Source of the DNA: Pegoplata infirma
Lineage: Eukaryota > Arthropoda > Insecta > Diptera > Anthomyiidae
Length of the DNA: 64,000 bases
NCBI GenBank assembly: GCA_963921195.1
Contig: OY992536.1
Coordinates: 179,560,995 to 179,624,994, forward strand
Direction: 5' to 3'
The number at the start of each line of letters is the position of its first letter. Positions within the stretch are counted from its first letter, which is position 1. Under the pieces are notes generated by a model. It did not search any database. It saw only the letters and a program-made list of their open reading frames with translations, and was not told the origin of the DNA. A program made the position numbers and the translations under genes. Of the stretch, positions 10,960-22,557 are shown one piece after another.

Positions 10960-12500
10960 TCTATGCAAAAAATTTTGTTAAAACCGGTTTAGTCGTTTAA
11001 GCGTTATTAAGGAACATGTAGAAACACTTTCAGTAAAGTACAAAGGCGCGTGTCAGTTTACGCCCCTTTGTCCAAACGCGCTCTATTTTAATCTATAGTT
11101 CCCGCCTCCTTGGTAAATATTTCGTTCAATTTTAGACAGAAATAGCGTTCAATAAAATAAAGAGGAGCGCGCTATTTTATTTTTTATTATAATCGGTATA
11201 GTCGTTTAAGCATGATTACGGAACATGCAGAAAAAACTTTCAGTATAGTACAAAGGGGCGTGACATTTTCCGCCCCTTTGTCCATACGCGCTCTACTATA
11301 ATCTATAGTTTCCGCCTCTGTTATTGCTATCTTTGATAAAAATATCATTAAAATCGGTTCAGCCGTTTATACGTGATAACGGAACAGGAAGAAATAACCT
11401 TTAATATAATACAAAGGGGCATGGTATTTTACGACCCTTTTTTCTATCGCCCTCTATTGTGGCTCATAGTTTTCGCTTCGGTTAATACTATATGTGGTGA
11501 ACAATACATGAAAATCAGTTCAGCCGTTGAAGCGTAATTGCGGAAAATTTAGAAATAACTTTTAGTGCAATAAAAAGGGGCGTGGCATTTTACCACCCTT
11601 TTTTTCGATCGCCCTCTATTGTTGATCATAGTTTCCGCCTCGGTTAGTACTATCTGTGGTAAAAATGTCAGTGAAATCGCTTAAATCACTTTTCAGTTAT
11701 TGCAGGAGAGGCAGATATAGTTTCAGTACAAAACAAAGGGGCGTGTCATTTTACGCCCATTTTTCCGACCGCGGATTTTTTTTGGCCTATAGTTCCCGGC
11801 TCGGTTAGTACTATCCGTGGTGAAAATTTCATGAAAATCGGTTCAGCCGTTTTTCCGTTATTGCCGGACAGGCAGATATAGCTTTAGCATGGTACATAGG
11901 GGCGTAGTATTTTACGCCCCTTTGTCCGATTGCGGTCGCTTATGGCCCATAGTTCCCGCCTCGGTTAGTTCTATCAGTGGTGAAAATTTCATGAAAACCG
12001 GTTCAGCCGTTTTTCTGTTATTGCCGTACAGGCATATATAGCTTTATCATGTTACAAGAGGCGTGGCATTTAACGCCCCTTTGTCCAATCGCGGACGCTT
12101 ATGGCCTATAGTTCCCGGCTCAGTTAGTACTATCCGTGGTGAAAATTTCATGAAAATCGGTTCAGCCGTTTTTCCGTTATTGCCGGAGAGGCAGATATAG
12201 CTTTAGCATGGTACATAGAGGCGTGGCATTTTACGCCCCTTTGTCCAATTGCGGTCGCTTATGGCCTATAGTTCCCGCCTGGGTAAGTACTATCTGTGGT
12301 GAAAATTTCATGAAAATCGGTCAACCGTTTTTCTGTTATTGCCGTACAGGCAGATATAGCTTTAGCATGGTACAAAGGGGCGTGGCAATTTACGCCCCTT
12401 TGTCCGATCGCGGTCGCTTATGGCCTATAGTTCCCGCCTCGGTCAGTACTATCTGTGGTGAAAATTTCATGAAAATCGGTTAAGCCGTTCTTTACTTATT
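10960..12500 (+). repeat. ~160-bp tandem repeat array, right block
   Basis: At least nine units are visible. The landmark TAGTACTATC or a variant recurs near 11647, 11808, 11966, 12126, 12286 and 12446, a spacing of about 160 bp. Each unit carries GGGGCGTGGCATTTTACGCC, CTTATGGCCTATAGTTCCC and GGTGAAAATTTCATGAAAAT. Units become more uniform towards the right. A 91-codon frame through it is an artefact of two units in phase. Confidence 0.85.
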
Positions 12501-12504
12501 GCGG

Positions 12505-12553
12505 AACAGACAGACAGATAGACAGACAGAAAGACAGACAGACAGACAAACCA
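12505..12553 (+). repeat. GACA/GATA microsatellite
   Basis: An ACAGACAGACAGATAGACAG-type run closes the ~160-bp repeat array. It sits where related fly repeats also carry a GACA/GTCT microsatellite. Confidence 0.85.
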
Positions 12554-12594
12554 ACAATCAGATTTATAATATTAAATAGGGATAATAAGATATA

Positions 12595-13120
12595 CCCAGC
12601 AAATTTTTGCATTACTAGTAATGAGTATAGTAATTAGTAATAATTATTGGTATGTACTTATTCATTGCATGAAACACTACTTATTCTATAAAGGCCGTGA
12701 GACAAAAATAATTAGTGCCTACAAGCTTACGAGTAGGGAGATAAATAACTACTTACCTATAACGAGTAAAATAAGTAGTTACTTATAAAGAATAAAATAA
12801 ATAGTTGCAAACAGAGTTTGAAATAACTATTTATCATTAGATTATTCGTTGTCGCGAAACTTTAAGCTAAAAAGGTAAAACAAATATTGTTTTTTTCTGA
12901 TTGGACTTAATTTCCGAAGTGAACCTGCAAATAAGTATTTATTTTTAACATTCTCAATAACTTATTATTTATATTATTGCAAATAAGTACTTACAAATTA
13001 CAATATAAGCCACTAGTTGCTTTTTGGACTAAAGTAATGCAGTGGATAATGAGTAGTTGTTATAAGTAATGTAATTGGCAGTCATTACTTTTCACAACAC
13101 ATTACCTAGTTTTTGCTGGG
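12595..13120. mobile_element. CCCAGC-family MITE
   Basis: The 526-bp element has TIRs CCCAGCAAATTTTTGC and CCCAGCAAAAACTAGG (read inward), with TA on both sides (12593-12594, 13121-13122). The interior is rich in TAATGAGTA, TAAGTA and complementary phrases. It has no ORF. Confidence 0.8.
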
Positions 13121-13294
13121 TAATTATGTATTATTAGATATCATGAGATCTAATTTTTTATAATATCAAATTAGATAATATTTGCCGTTCCATTTTTGGG
13201 ATCTAATTATATCTTATTATCTAAATTTTGATCTAATAAGATATAATCATATATTTATGATATATGGCACCGTATTATTTTTTTTTTAGTCGGG

Positions 13295-13560
13295 TTGTTT
13301 CGGTAGTAGAATAAAAGCTTTAACACATAGGCTGGTTAACTCATAAAGTAATGGGTTTTGTGGTCCTGAAATATTTGAAAGGAAATTTCCCCCCCCCCCC
13401 CCCCCCCCCACCAAACCGAATTTGAAAGAAAGAAAAAACAAGAAAAAAAAAGAAAAAAAGAAAAGGAAAGAAAAGAAAGAGAAGAAAAGAAGAAGGAAAA
13501 AGGAGAGTGAAAAAAAAACAATCTGAAAAAAAAATTTCGATGAAAAATGTCCAAGGATCT
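13295..13560. repeat. Poly-C run and polypurine tract
   Basis: About 20 consecutive C (about 13389-13409) are followed by roughly 95 bp of almost pure A/G (13421-13515). The minus-strand G-run could form a quadruplex and the A/G tract could form triplex DNA. No gene is supported, and the 81-codon minus frame here is low complexity. Confidence 0.85.
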
Positions 13561-15690
13561 GAAAAAATTTTCTATGAACAATTTTAAAGAATCGTAATGT
13601 TAAAATTTTTCTGTATGAAAAAATTTAAGATTTTTTTTAGAGAAAAAATTGAGAATTTTTCTAGAGGATCTTTAAAAGTTTTCTATAGGAAAAATCGGGG
13701 AATTTTTCTATAGAAAATTTCTAAGAATCCTTAAATGCTTCAAAGTCTCAAAAAATTAAATTTTTCTTTATAAAATATACAAAAATTTTTCAAGACGAAA
13801 TATTTGTGAATTTTTCTAGACGAAAAATTTTTCTAAATGAATAATTTGGGAATTTATAGAAAAAGTTGAGAATTTTTCGTAGAACTTTTTCATAGGAAAA
13901 ATCTTAAAATTTTGAAAATTTTTATATGAAAAATCTAACAATTTTTCTATAGGAAAAGTCTGATAGTTTTTTTATAGGAAAAATATGAGAATTTTCCATA
14001 TTGAAAAATTGACAATTCTTCTGGATAAAAAGAAAAGAGGAAATGAAATCATGAGTGAGAATTTTTCTAGAATTTTCAAGAATCTCAAAAGTTATCTTTA
14101 GAAAAATGGTTTTTAAATCTTAAATTTTTTTATAGAAAAAAAGTAAAGCAAAAATTTTCTGTAGGAAAAATAAGAAAATTTTCTTCATGGAAAATATGAG
14201 AATTTTTTATACAAAAAATGCAATATATACAAAAACTGAATAGACTTTATAGGAAGAATTATACAGAATCTGGAACTTTTATTGGAAAAATGTCCCGTAA
14301 TCTAAGTATTTTTCCTTACGAAAAATGTCGCAGAATCATAGGCTTTTTAATAGGAAAAGCTGAGACCTTTCTATAGGAAAAAAGTCTTAGAATTCTAGAA
14401 AAATTTCCGAGTTTTTCGATATTAAAACTATATCAGAATTTTCGAGTTTTAATATTAAAACAATATTCTAAAATCTATGACTTTTTCGATAGGAAAAATA
14501 ACTCAAAATCCAAGTCTTTTTCTATAAAAATTGCAGTAGACTCTGAGAGTTTTAGAAAAAAAATTCTGAGAATTTTAGAAAAATATCACAGAATCTTAAA
14601 AAAAGGTCTTAGATTCCGATTTTTTTTTATTTGAAAAATTACTCAGAATCTGCGTTTATTTTGTAGGAAAAATTTCGGAGACTCAGACTCTGAGACTTTT
14701 TCTATGGGAAAAATGACTCAGAAACTAAAACATATTTTTTGGAAAAAAATTTCTTAGACTTTCTTATGAAAATATTTCTCAGAAAATGCTATCTTAGACT
14801 TTTTCTAGGGAAAAGTTTCTCAGAAAACAAAACATTTTTAATAGACAAATGTCTCAGAATCTAGAAAATTGCATCCAAAAATTTTAAAAAGCATTAAAGT
14901 TTTCAATTTTCCTAATCTCAGATACTTTCTACGGAATATTTTTTCAATCCTTAAAATTTTGGTGTAGAAAGATCGTTTCGGTATCTTAAACCATTTCTGT
15001 AGAAAAATAAAATAGAAAAAATTTTCAATATTTCAGAACCTAAGAAGTTTTCAATGGGAAAAAACTCACTAAATCTGTGAATTTTTCTTTACGAAATTTT
15101 TTCTAAATATAGAAATGTTTGGTGTGAGAATTGCATAAGTATCTGGGAATTTTCTATATGAAAGTGTATCAGAGTTTAAAAATTTTTGTATAAATTCTGA
15201 TTCACTTTCATTCAAAAATAAAAATCGTTACAAGGGTTCAAGTTGAAAAAATGCAGAAGAAAAATTGAATTTCTAAAAATTATAGACATTTCTGGTATTT
15301 CCTATAAAAAATTACATTATTTACATTCTTTAAAATATTATATTTTTAGTAGGTTTATTGTAGCTCGAGGTCATTATTTTCTTTAATTTTTAAAAGCTTT
15401 TCTGTATCAACATGCATCATAACCTCAGAAGTTTTCTATTGGGATTACGTCTCAGAATCATAAACTTTCTTTTAGAAAATTATGTCAGAATTTGGGTCTT
15501 TTGCTGTCAGAAAAATGCTTTAGAACCTGAAAATTTCTTGGAGAGATATTTTTAAAAATATCAAACATTTAAGTTTTTTTTTATTATAGGAATAAATTTT
15601 TAAAATTTGAAAAATGTTTCTATAAAAAAAATCATAATAAATAAGAGTTGATCAGTTAAAAACCTTAACCAATGATTCAAATTCGACCTT
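13561..15690. repeat. Degenerate copy of the hairpin minisatellite
   Basis: Eroded repeats of TTTTTCTATAGGAAAAAT and CTCAGAATCT-like words are spread over 2.1 kb. They are far more diverged than the arrays at 8740-10105 and 51080-53940. The right end (about 15440-15720) is homologous to 24340-24612, including the phrase TTTTGCTGTCNGAAAAATGC. No ORF. Confidence 0.7.
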
Positions 15691-16154
15691 AAATTCCCTG
15701 CAAAAAAAAAAATTTTGGACCAAAAAATTGTAAATTTACAATTTTATTGCTAAAAACATTGTTAAATTACAAAATCTTTGGTAAAAAGCTCGAACAACTA
15801 CAAAGATCTTGTCAAATAGGAGGTAGCAAAAAATAAAATACCCGAGTAAAAAAAATGATATGACGCAATATATAATTTTATATGAGTTCGTGTCTATTTT
15901 GATATAATTTTATACGAAAAATGGTTTCATAAGATTTAATCGAATATTATCTAATAATATCAGTTTATATAACTTTATATCGACTTTGATACGAGTTTTG
16001 GTCTAATCCAATGATATAAAATTATATCCAATTATATTAAAATTTATACAATTTTATAAATCGGATATTTTTTTAGTTTTTAATAAAAAGTTGAAATATT
16101 AAAATTTCAAATTTTCAAAAAACTTAGAAAAATTTCAAAACATGGAGTCATGTT

Positions 16155-16670
16155 TAGTGCCCCCATTTCCCGGTTCTCGGTATTCCCGGGAATACCGGTA
16201 TTCCCGGTTCTGGTACCGGTTTCCCGGTTCTATATATATTCTCGGGAATACAGGTATTCCCGGTTCTGATCCTGGTACCGGTTCTCAAAAACCATAAAAA
16301 TACAATACCATAAAATATTTAAATTACACTATTTAATCAGTATTTCAGAAATATTTAGTTGTGTTTGCAAAATTATTTGAAAATCATGAAAAAATTTGTT
16401 TCCTAAATTCAAGAAATAAAATGGAAATTGTATATTTCACATGTTTTGTATTTTTTTTTTTTTTGGTAAAAACAAAGAAAAAATTTTAGTTGTACAAAAT
16501 ATGCATACCGGTATTCCCGGGAATACCGTCAGAACCGGAACCGGGAATTCCGGTATTCCCGGGAATATCGGGAATGAATTAAGAACCGGGAAACCGGTAC
16601 CATTTCCCGGTAATACCGAGAACCGGGAATACCGGTATTCCCGGTACTGCGGTACTGACCGTAGGCACTA
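16155..16670. mobile_element. hAT-like MITE with CCGG palindromes
   Basis: The 516-bp element has TAGTGCC at the left and GGCACTA at the right, flanked by a perfect 8-bp duplication GTCATGTT (16147-16154, 16671-16678). An 8-bp duplication with YAGNG-type ends is characteristic of hAT transposons. Both ends are packed with palindromic words such as ATACCGGTATTCCCGG. No transposase is present. A related, shorter piece lies at 18705-18815. Confidence 0.8.
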
Positions 16671-16847
16671 GTCATGTTAAATTTTATATAAAACACTTAG
16701 AAAATATTCTCATAAAAAATTTGTCCTTTGAAAAACTTAGAAAAATTTTTTAAAATGGAGTCATATAAAATTTTATAAAAACACTTAGAAAATATTTGCA
16801 AAAAAAAAATTCCTTAAAAAAAAACTTAGAAAAAATTTAAAAGATTG

Positions 16848-18173
16848 AGGGCGGATTTTACAGTCAGCACTGAGTAGAGACTTAAGCTAAGAAATTACTT
16901 AAATCAAAAAAACTATTTTATAAAAGCCACTTAAGAAAAACTTAAGTCGTCTATTACCATGACTTAAGTTTTACTTAAGTAATTTATTTTGATTTGACAA
17001 TTCAAAAAAAAAAATAAAAAATAAAATTCAAATAATAAAAACAAATAAACATACAAAAAAAAAATAAAAAACAAAGAATCACACAATTGCTGTTATTTCC
17101 CATTAAAAACTTCCGCTGTCTTCGCCACTCTCAAATTCAAGATATTTCTATCAAATTGCGTGATATTTCCATCATGTAAATGATATTCCCATCATGTAAA
17201 TAAATAAAAATTTGAAAGGAATTTGAGATTGGCGGACATGCCCCATCAAAGGGGTAATATAGCATAATCAAATGGGTAACATAACCAATCATATTTCTCA
17301 ATGGCTTGCTGGAAAAAGGTTTGTTGGTGTTCAAATCCGAAGTGAATCGGCGGAGCAACAATTAATTATTACCTTAGCGTCGGAATATTTTAATGAAAAG
17401 AACAGCAATTGTGTGATAGCCTACACCACAATGTGATACAGGGTATGAGTATGTGATGATGTTTGAAAATACCCGAAATATTGGTCCCACCCCCATATTT
17501 AAGTATTAGATCGACTGTCCATCCGTCTGTCTTTTTGTCAATGTAACGTAAACGTTTCCGCTGTTATTTCCAAAAAGGAATAAAATTTCCGGTTACCTTA
17601 CCCACATAATGGGCAATCTCCGCCACCTTTAAATTTCTTAAATATACATTTTTTCTTTATTTTCGTTTTGATGGAAATATCACGCAATTTAATGCAATAC
17701 CATGAGTTTGAGAGTGCCGGAGATTGCCTATTAAACGGGTAACATAATCGGCAATCTTATCCCTACAAGTTTTGGTGGAAATAATAAAAAGCTTTTCACA
17801 GAGACGTTCGTTTGTGTCCAAAATCAAGCGGGTGAAGATTTTTTCAATAATGACCTTAGCCGCGTTCTTGTTATGGTTTTAGCAATACCCACGGCGGAAG
17901 ATTTTAATGGAAAAGAACTGCATTTGTGGGATTTTTCGTTGTTTAAATTTTTGTTTTGTATATTTTTATTATTATTTTATTTTTTTGTATTCCTTTTGAA
18001 TTGTCAAATCAAAAATAATACTCTGTGTTACCATATTTTTAGCATATTTTCTATTCAACTTAAGTACAAACTGTAAAATGGAATTTAACTTAAGTAATAA
18101 AAAATACTTAAATAATTCTTAACTAAGATTTTACTTAAGTAAGAACTTAGTTTGGACTGTAAAATCCGCCCTG
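16848..18173. mobile_element. TIR element with GGGCGGATTTTACAGTC ends
   Basis: The two ends are inverted copies of GGGCGGATTTTACAGTC, followed by CTTAAG-rich arms. The flanking trinucleotide TGA occurs on both sides. The interior has paired blocks related to each other (near 17100-17400 and 17550-17960, sharing GATATCACGCAATT-like and GGCAATCTCCG-like words), with no recognisable transposase. The 74-codon minus frame at 17361-17137 has no support. Confidence 0.7.
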
Positions 18174-18571
18174 AGTCATATAAAATTTTATATAAAACAC
18201 TTAAAAAATTTATATAAAAAATTTTATATAAAACACTTTGAAAATATTCGCGATAAAAGTATGTTCTTGAAAAAAACTTTGAAAAATTAAAAAATAATGG
18301 AGGCATATAAAATTTTATATAAAACACTTACGACGTTTGGAATGATACATGGGACCAGATGTTACAACATATAGTTATGTATGGCGATATCTTAAAAAAA
18401 TCGCACATAAAAATTTATTATATAAATTTATCTCGCAATACATAGTGTCACACATGATCATATATGAAATAATATGACTATATAAAAGTATATAAGATCA
18501 TATTAAATTATTTTTATTCGGGTATCAAGTTTTTCTTGTTATTTTACAAGTTTTTTTTTTATTGTAGTGAA

Positions 18572-19690
18572 ACAATATACAAAATTGTTCTCAAGTTTTT
18601 TTTTTTAAATACACTTTCTTTAAATAGTATTTCAGATTCCACTATTGAGTTGTTTTTAATAAGTGTGGAAAAGGGGAATTAAAAAAATATATATTAATAA
18701 AAAATCCGGTCTACCCAGGTAGGCCGAAAAACCGGTTAGCCGAGTAGACCTGGCTGCTTGGGTAGACCGGTTTTCGGTCTAACCGGGAACCTGTCCTGAC
18801 CGTAGGCTGTAGTTTTTACGTTTTTTTTTCTTATCTGCAATAAAAACATGGACATAAGGGTGGCACATGGGCATTAAGGTAGCGCAAAAAAAATAGTTTT
18901 GTCAAATTTCTTCGAATGTCGTTGGTTCCTTTTAGTCCAAAAACTCCAAATATAACATTTTAGATGTGCCGATGATTTGTTAATTTTTTTTTTTCAAATT
19001 TGGATAGACAAATTTTACTTGATAAGTTTCTTAACAATAACAAAATTTTAGTTAAGCCAGATACTTAGCATGAGTAGTTTCCATTAATGTTTGAATTGTT
19101 AACTGTCATACTTATTTTCATATTGTTTAAACAAATTAAATTTTTTTTAATAAAAGTTTTTTGATGAATCCACTTTATGGATTACACATATTTAAACAAT
19201 TAAATTCTCGCTAATGGAAACAGTTAAACTAAAAATTAAACGCCCAACACTTGTCAAATATTTATGAAAAAACTGTTTTTTTCATTAACTTTAAATTCAA
19301 AAATGTTTGTAACACAAAATAATATTCAATTATTTGTTTTGACTTAAATCCAAATGTTCTTAATATTAAGGATTTCAAAACTTTTTAAAGTAATTTTTTA
19401 GCAACTACAAAAATTTTAATATAATTAATATATTTTCTGCAAAAATTATAATTTGTTGTTGTTATCCTATGAATCGTAAATTGTTTTCGAGGTCTGAACA
19501 ATTTTAAGGAAAACTATTATTATGTTACTCAAATATTATTATTATGTTATTATTATGTTATCGTATGAATCGTAAATTGTTTTCAAGGTCTGAACAATTT
19601 TAAGGAAAACTATTATTATGTTACCCAACTGACCAAAAACGATATAAAAGATTAATCTTTGTCACCTAAACTTTTAACGGTGTTGTGCAC
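18572..19690. repeat. Spacer with CCGG fragment and a 68-bp tandem duplication
   Basis: A hAT-like fragment with GGTCTACCCAGGTAGGCC lies at 18705-18815 and ends GACCGTAGGC, as does the 16155-16670 element. A block beginning GTTATCCTATGAATCGTAAA (19461-19528) recurs almost unchanged at 19557-19624. Otherwise the region is AT-rich and contains nothing recognised. Confidence 0.55.
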
Positions 19691-19970
19691 AGGGTGGCTC
19701 GTTTTTGGACTTTTCTCTCAGATCAAATTCTAATACCCGCCAAAAGTGTTGGTCCCCTTAAGGTAATACACACATGTAAAATATCACTCCGATCGGAGTT
19801 TAACTTCTGTCCCCACTTTGAGCATCAAAATTGGGATTTTTGCAAAAAAGGACTTTAAAAATATCTGCGAACTTTGTACTCTTGCCCGAACCATTGAATC
19901 ATGATAATGTTTTGCTGTATAAATGGTGTTCATTCCAAAGCAAAATTTTTCTACAAAAAATAGCGCTACA

Positions 19971-21520
19971 TATGAAGGTTTCTATTTCAAACGTACCACG
20001 AAAAAAAAAATGTCAAAGTCAAACTTTGAGAGCTTATTGCCCTATATGAAAGTAACAAATCGTGGAACAAAAGTTTTCGTTTAATTCGGAAAAATGGGCG
20101 AGATAGGCGTGGTCAAACATGGTAAAATTGAGCAATTTTTGCATGATGTCGCTTTATGTTTAATTTTTTCTACAGTAACTCAACGATTCTGGAATTTTCG
20201 AAACACATCTAATTCATAGTGTTTTGTATGGGCTATCGATTGGCATTATTAGTTTTTGGAAAAAATTCAGAACTATGTCTGAATTTTTCAAATGAAAAAT
20301 AAAAATCGATGTAGCAAAAAACACGCCATTATTAATTTTTTTTTTAAAAAATTTTAAATTAAAGTTCTTTTCATTCTCTACATCATATCAAATTTTCAGA
20401 GAGCAGTTATTTTTGGTTTTTGAGAAAATTGGCTTTTAAGTTTGAATGTCTTATTTTATTTTCCATATCACTCATACGCCACGATACATTTATTTTTGCA
20501 CTTACCAAAAACTTGTTTTATTCTATTTAGATAATTGATTTAGAGCTAATTTGTAGAGTCCAAGGTTGCATTCAATATCAATAAAATGACAATATTTCAG
20601 AAGTGATCTTTGCCTTATGATTGTTGAAATTCTGGGACGCCGCTTAGCCATTTACTGGAATAAATCCAGGCAACAATATTCACAGTCGTTGTTAATTTTT
20701 AAGAATACTCTGATATTAAACACATTGCCTTACAACTAAAAATTTAAAATATATCAGAAGTAGACAAGTTCCAAAAAATATTTTAAAGTCTGCACTTCAA
20801 AAATTTTACAAACCTTCTTCATCATTTCAAAGATTTTAAAGTTCAAAAAAATTGTCATTCTTATTACACAGAAGACGAGTAAGCGATGGCACTGTATGTC
20901 TCTGGTCAACAAAAAAACAGTCGAATTCTTATAAATAAGACAAATCAGCTCTAAATCTGTTATCTAAACAGAATTAAACAAGTTTTTGGTAAGTGCAAAA
21001 ATAAATGTATCGTGGCGTATGAGTGATATGGAAAATAAAATAAGACATTGAAACTTTAAAGCCAATTTTCTCGAAAACCAAAAATAACTGCTCTCTGAAA
21101 ATTTGATATGATGTAGAGAATGAAATAAACTTTAATTTAAATTTTTTTTTTTTAAATTAATAATGGCGTGTTTTTTGCTACATCGATTTTTATTTTTCAT
21201 TTGAAAAATTCAGACATAGTTCTGAATTTTTTCCAAAAACTAATAATGCCAATCGATAGCCCATACAAAACACGATAAAATAAATGTGTTTCGAAAATTT
21301 CAGAATCGTTGAGTTACTGTAGAAAAAATTAAATATAAAGCGACAAAAATTGCTCAATTTTACCATGTTTGACCACGCCTATCTCGCCCATTTTTCCGAA
21401 AAACGAACACTTTTGTTCCACGATTTGTTACTTTCATATAGGGCAATAAGCTCTCAAAGTTTGACTTTGATCCAACAACATTTTTTTTTTCGTGGTACGT
21501 TTGAAATAGAAACCTTCATA
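19971..21520. mobile_element. Large fold-back element with a 385-bp spacer
   Basis: Arms of about 584 bp (19971-20554) and 581 bp (20940-21520) are close reverse complements, both ending TATGAAGGTTTCTATTTC. The spacer has no recognised content. Sub-segments (TATGGGCTATCGATTGG, GGCGTGGTCAAACATGG) are shared with the fold-back at 857-1920. The right flank (21530-21600) matches the left flank of that element (780-850), so the two are distant members of one family. Confidence 0.8.
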
Positions 21521-21624
21521 TATTAATCTGTCATTCCATGCAAAACGCATTGAAATATCGGTCGAGGACCCCATTATGTTTATACTTATATTATTGAACC
21601 GTGAAGGTTTCTAAGACATTCATT

Positions 21625-21980
21625 CATTGACGAAAAAAATATTGATGAAAAAAAAAATTTATGAAAAAAAATATTGATGAAAAAAATATTGATGAAAAAA
21701 AATAATGATGAAAAAAAATATTGATGAAAAAAATTTTGATGAAAAAAAATATTGGTGAAAAAAAAATATTGATGAAAAAAAAAAATATTAATAAAAAAAA
21801 TTTATGACAAAAAAATGATGATTGAAAAAAATATTAATGAAAAAAAAAAATATTGATGAAAAAAAATATTGATGAAAAATAATATTGATTAAAAAAAGAT
21901 TTTGATGAAAAAAATATTGATGAAAAAAAATATTGATGCAAAAATTAATGATGAAAAAAAAAAATTATAAAAAATAATTA
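21625..21980 (+). repeat. GATGAAAAAAATATT minisatellite
   Basis: About 20 tandem units of 15-18 bp, TATTGATGAAAAAAAA with variable A number. The repeat is a simple non-coding one. Confidence 0.9.
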
Positions 21981-22557
21981 TGTTACATTCACCAGCTGGT
22001 GAATATTTTCTTTATTCACCACGAAGTGAATTATTATCCAAGTTACAAACCCAAGTTTGGTTTTAACCCTTCTGCACTCCTTGGGTCAATTTGACCCAAT
22101 TTTGGTTTTCAAACGCAAAATTTTTCCCTTTAGTTATAAGATATCAACGTGAAACTTTAATTTATCCATTACAGAGACGAAAATTATGGTTTTAAAAGAA
22201 AATAATAAAATTTAAATTTTTCCTCCCCCCCTCACATTTAAAAACACGATTTACACACATTTAATATCCTTTGGGTCAATATGACCCAACAAGCGATAAT
22301 GCAAGTTTAGTTCTACTTTAACATTTTTTTTTTTCTTCTGAATTGGGTTAATTTTCATTCAGAATGATAGATCAATAATTTTGTCGGTCAAACAATCAAT
22401 AAAATCGCTTTCATTGAATAGTTTTTCATTCAAAATTTTATTATTCTCGTACTGTGGGTGGGATTTTGAGAAACCCGCAAAGGTCCCGCCAACCCAAAAT
22501 GGGTAAGGTAACAAACCCAGAAAACTAACGCCCAATAGCAATTTTCTTTACGCTCTC

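Larger units (their letters stand above)
7235..13132 (+). mobile_element. ACTAGCTG element with ~160-bp internal repeats
   Basis: It begins ACTAGCTGTTTTGCACCCGG near 7235 and ends with a GACA-rich microsatellite followed by TAATATTAAATAGGGATAAT. Such head and tail motifs are common in dispersed dipteran repeats that carry microsatellites; exact class is uncertain. An 8-bp ATTAGATA flanks it on both sides (7227-7234, 13133-13140), a plausible target duplication. It was later split at 8268 and near 12594. Confidence 0.5.
7030..13294. mobile_element. CCCGAGTAAAAA-family MITE split by nested insertions
   Basis: The left end CCCGAGTAAAAAAG (7030) pairs with a mutated right end ending AGTCGGG (13294). 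The inner flanks also match as inverted repeats: GATCCCAAAAATGGAACGG occurs near 7170 and its complement near 13190. Only about 205 bp at the left and 155 bp at the right belong to this MITE. The rest (about 7235-13132) inserted later. The outer TA duplication is not preserved. Confidence 0.7.
15841..18522. mobile_element. CCCGAGTAAAAA-family element with two nested insertions
   Basis: It starts CCCGAGTAAAAAAAATGAT and ends ATTTTTATTCGGG, with TA at 15839-15840 and 18523-18524. The body consists of ATATAAAATTTTATATAAAA phrases. A hAT-like element (16155-16670) and a GGGCGG-TIR element (16848-18173) sit inside it. Confidence 0.8.
15699..18571. mobile_element. CTTGTAAAATTACAAG-type MITE split by a nest
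   Basis: The left piece (about 15699-15838) has TTACAATTTTATTG and GGAGGTAGCAAAAA. The right piece (about 18525-18571) has CTTGTTATTTTACAAG. Both match the MITEs at 23279-23770 and 41826-42352. The two pieces are separated by the CCCGAG element at 15841-18522. The ends are eroded, so exact borders are uncertain. Confidence 0.5.

Noticed and set aside
12208..12483. 91-codon frame with an internal repeat
   Set aside because: Two ~160-bp repeat units happen to be in phase. Other units have stops.
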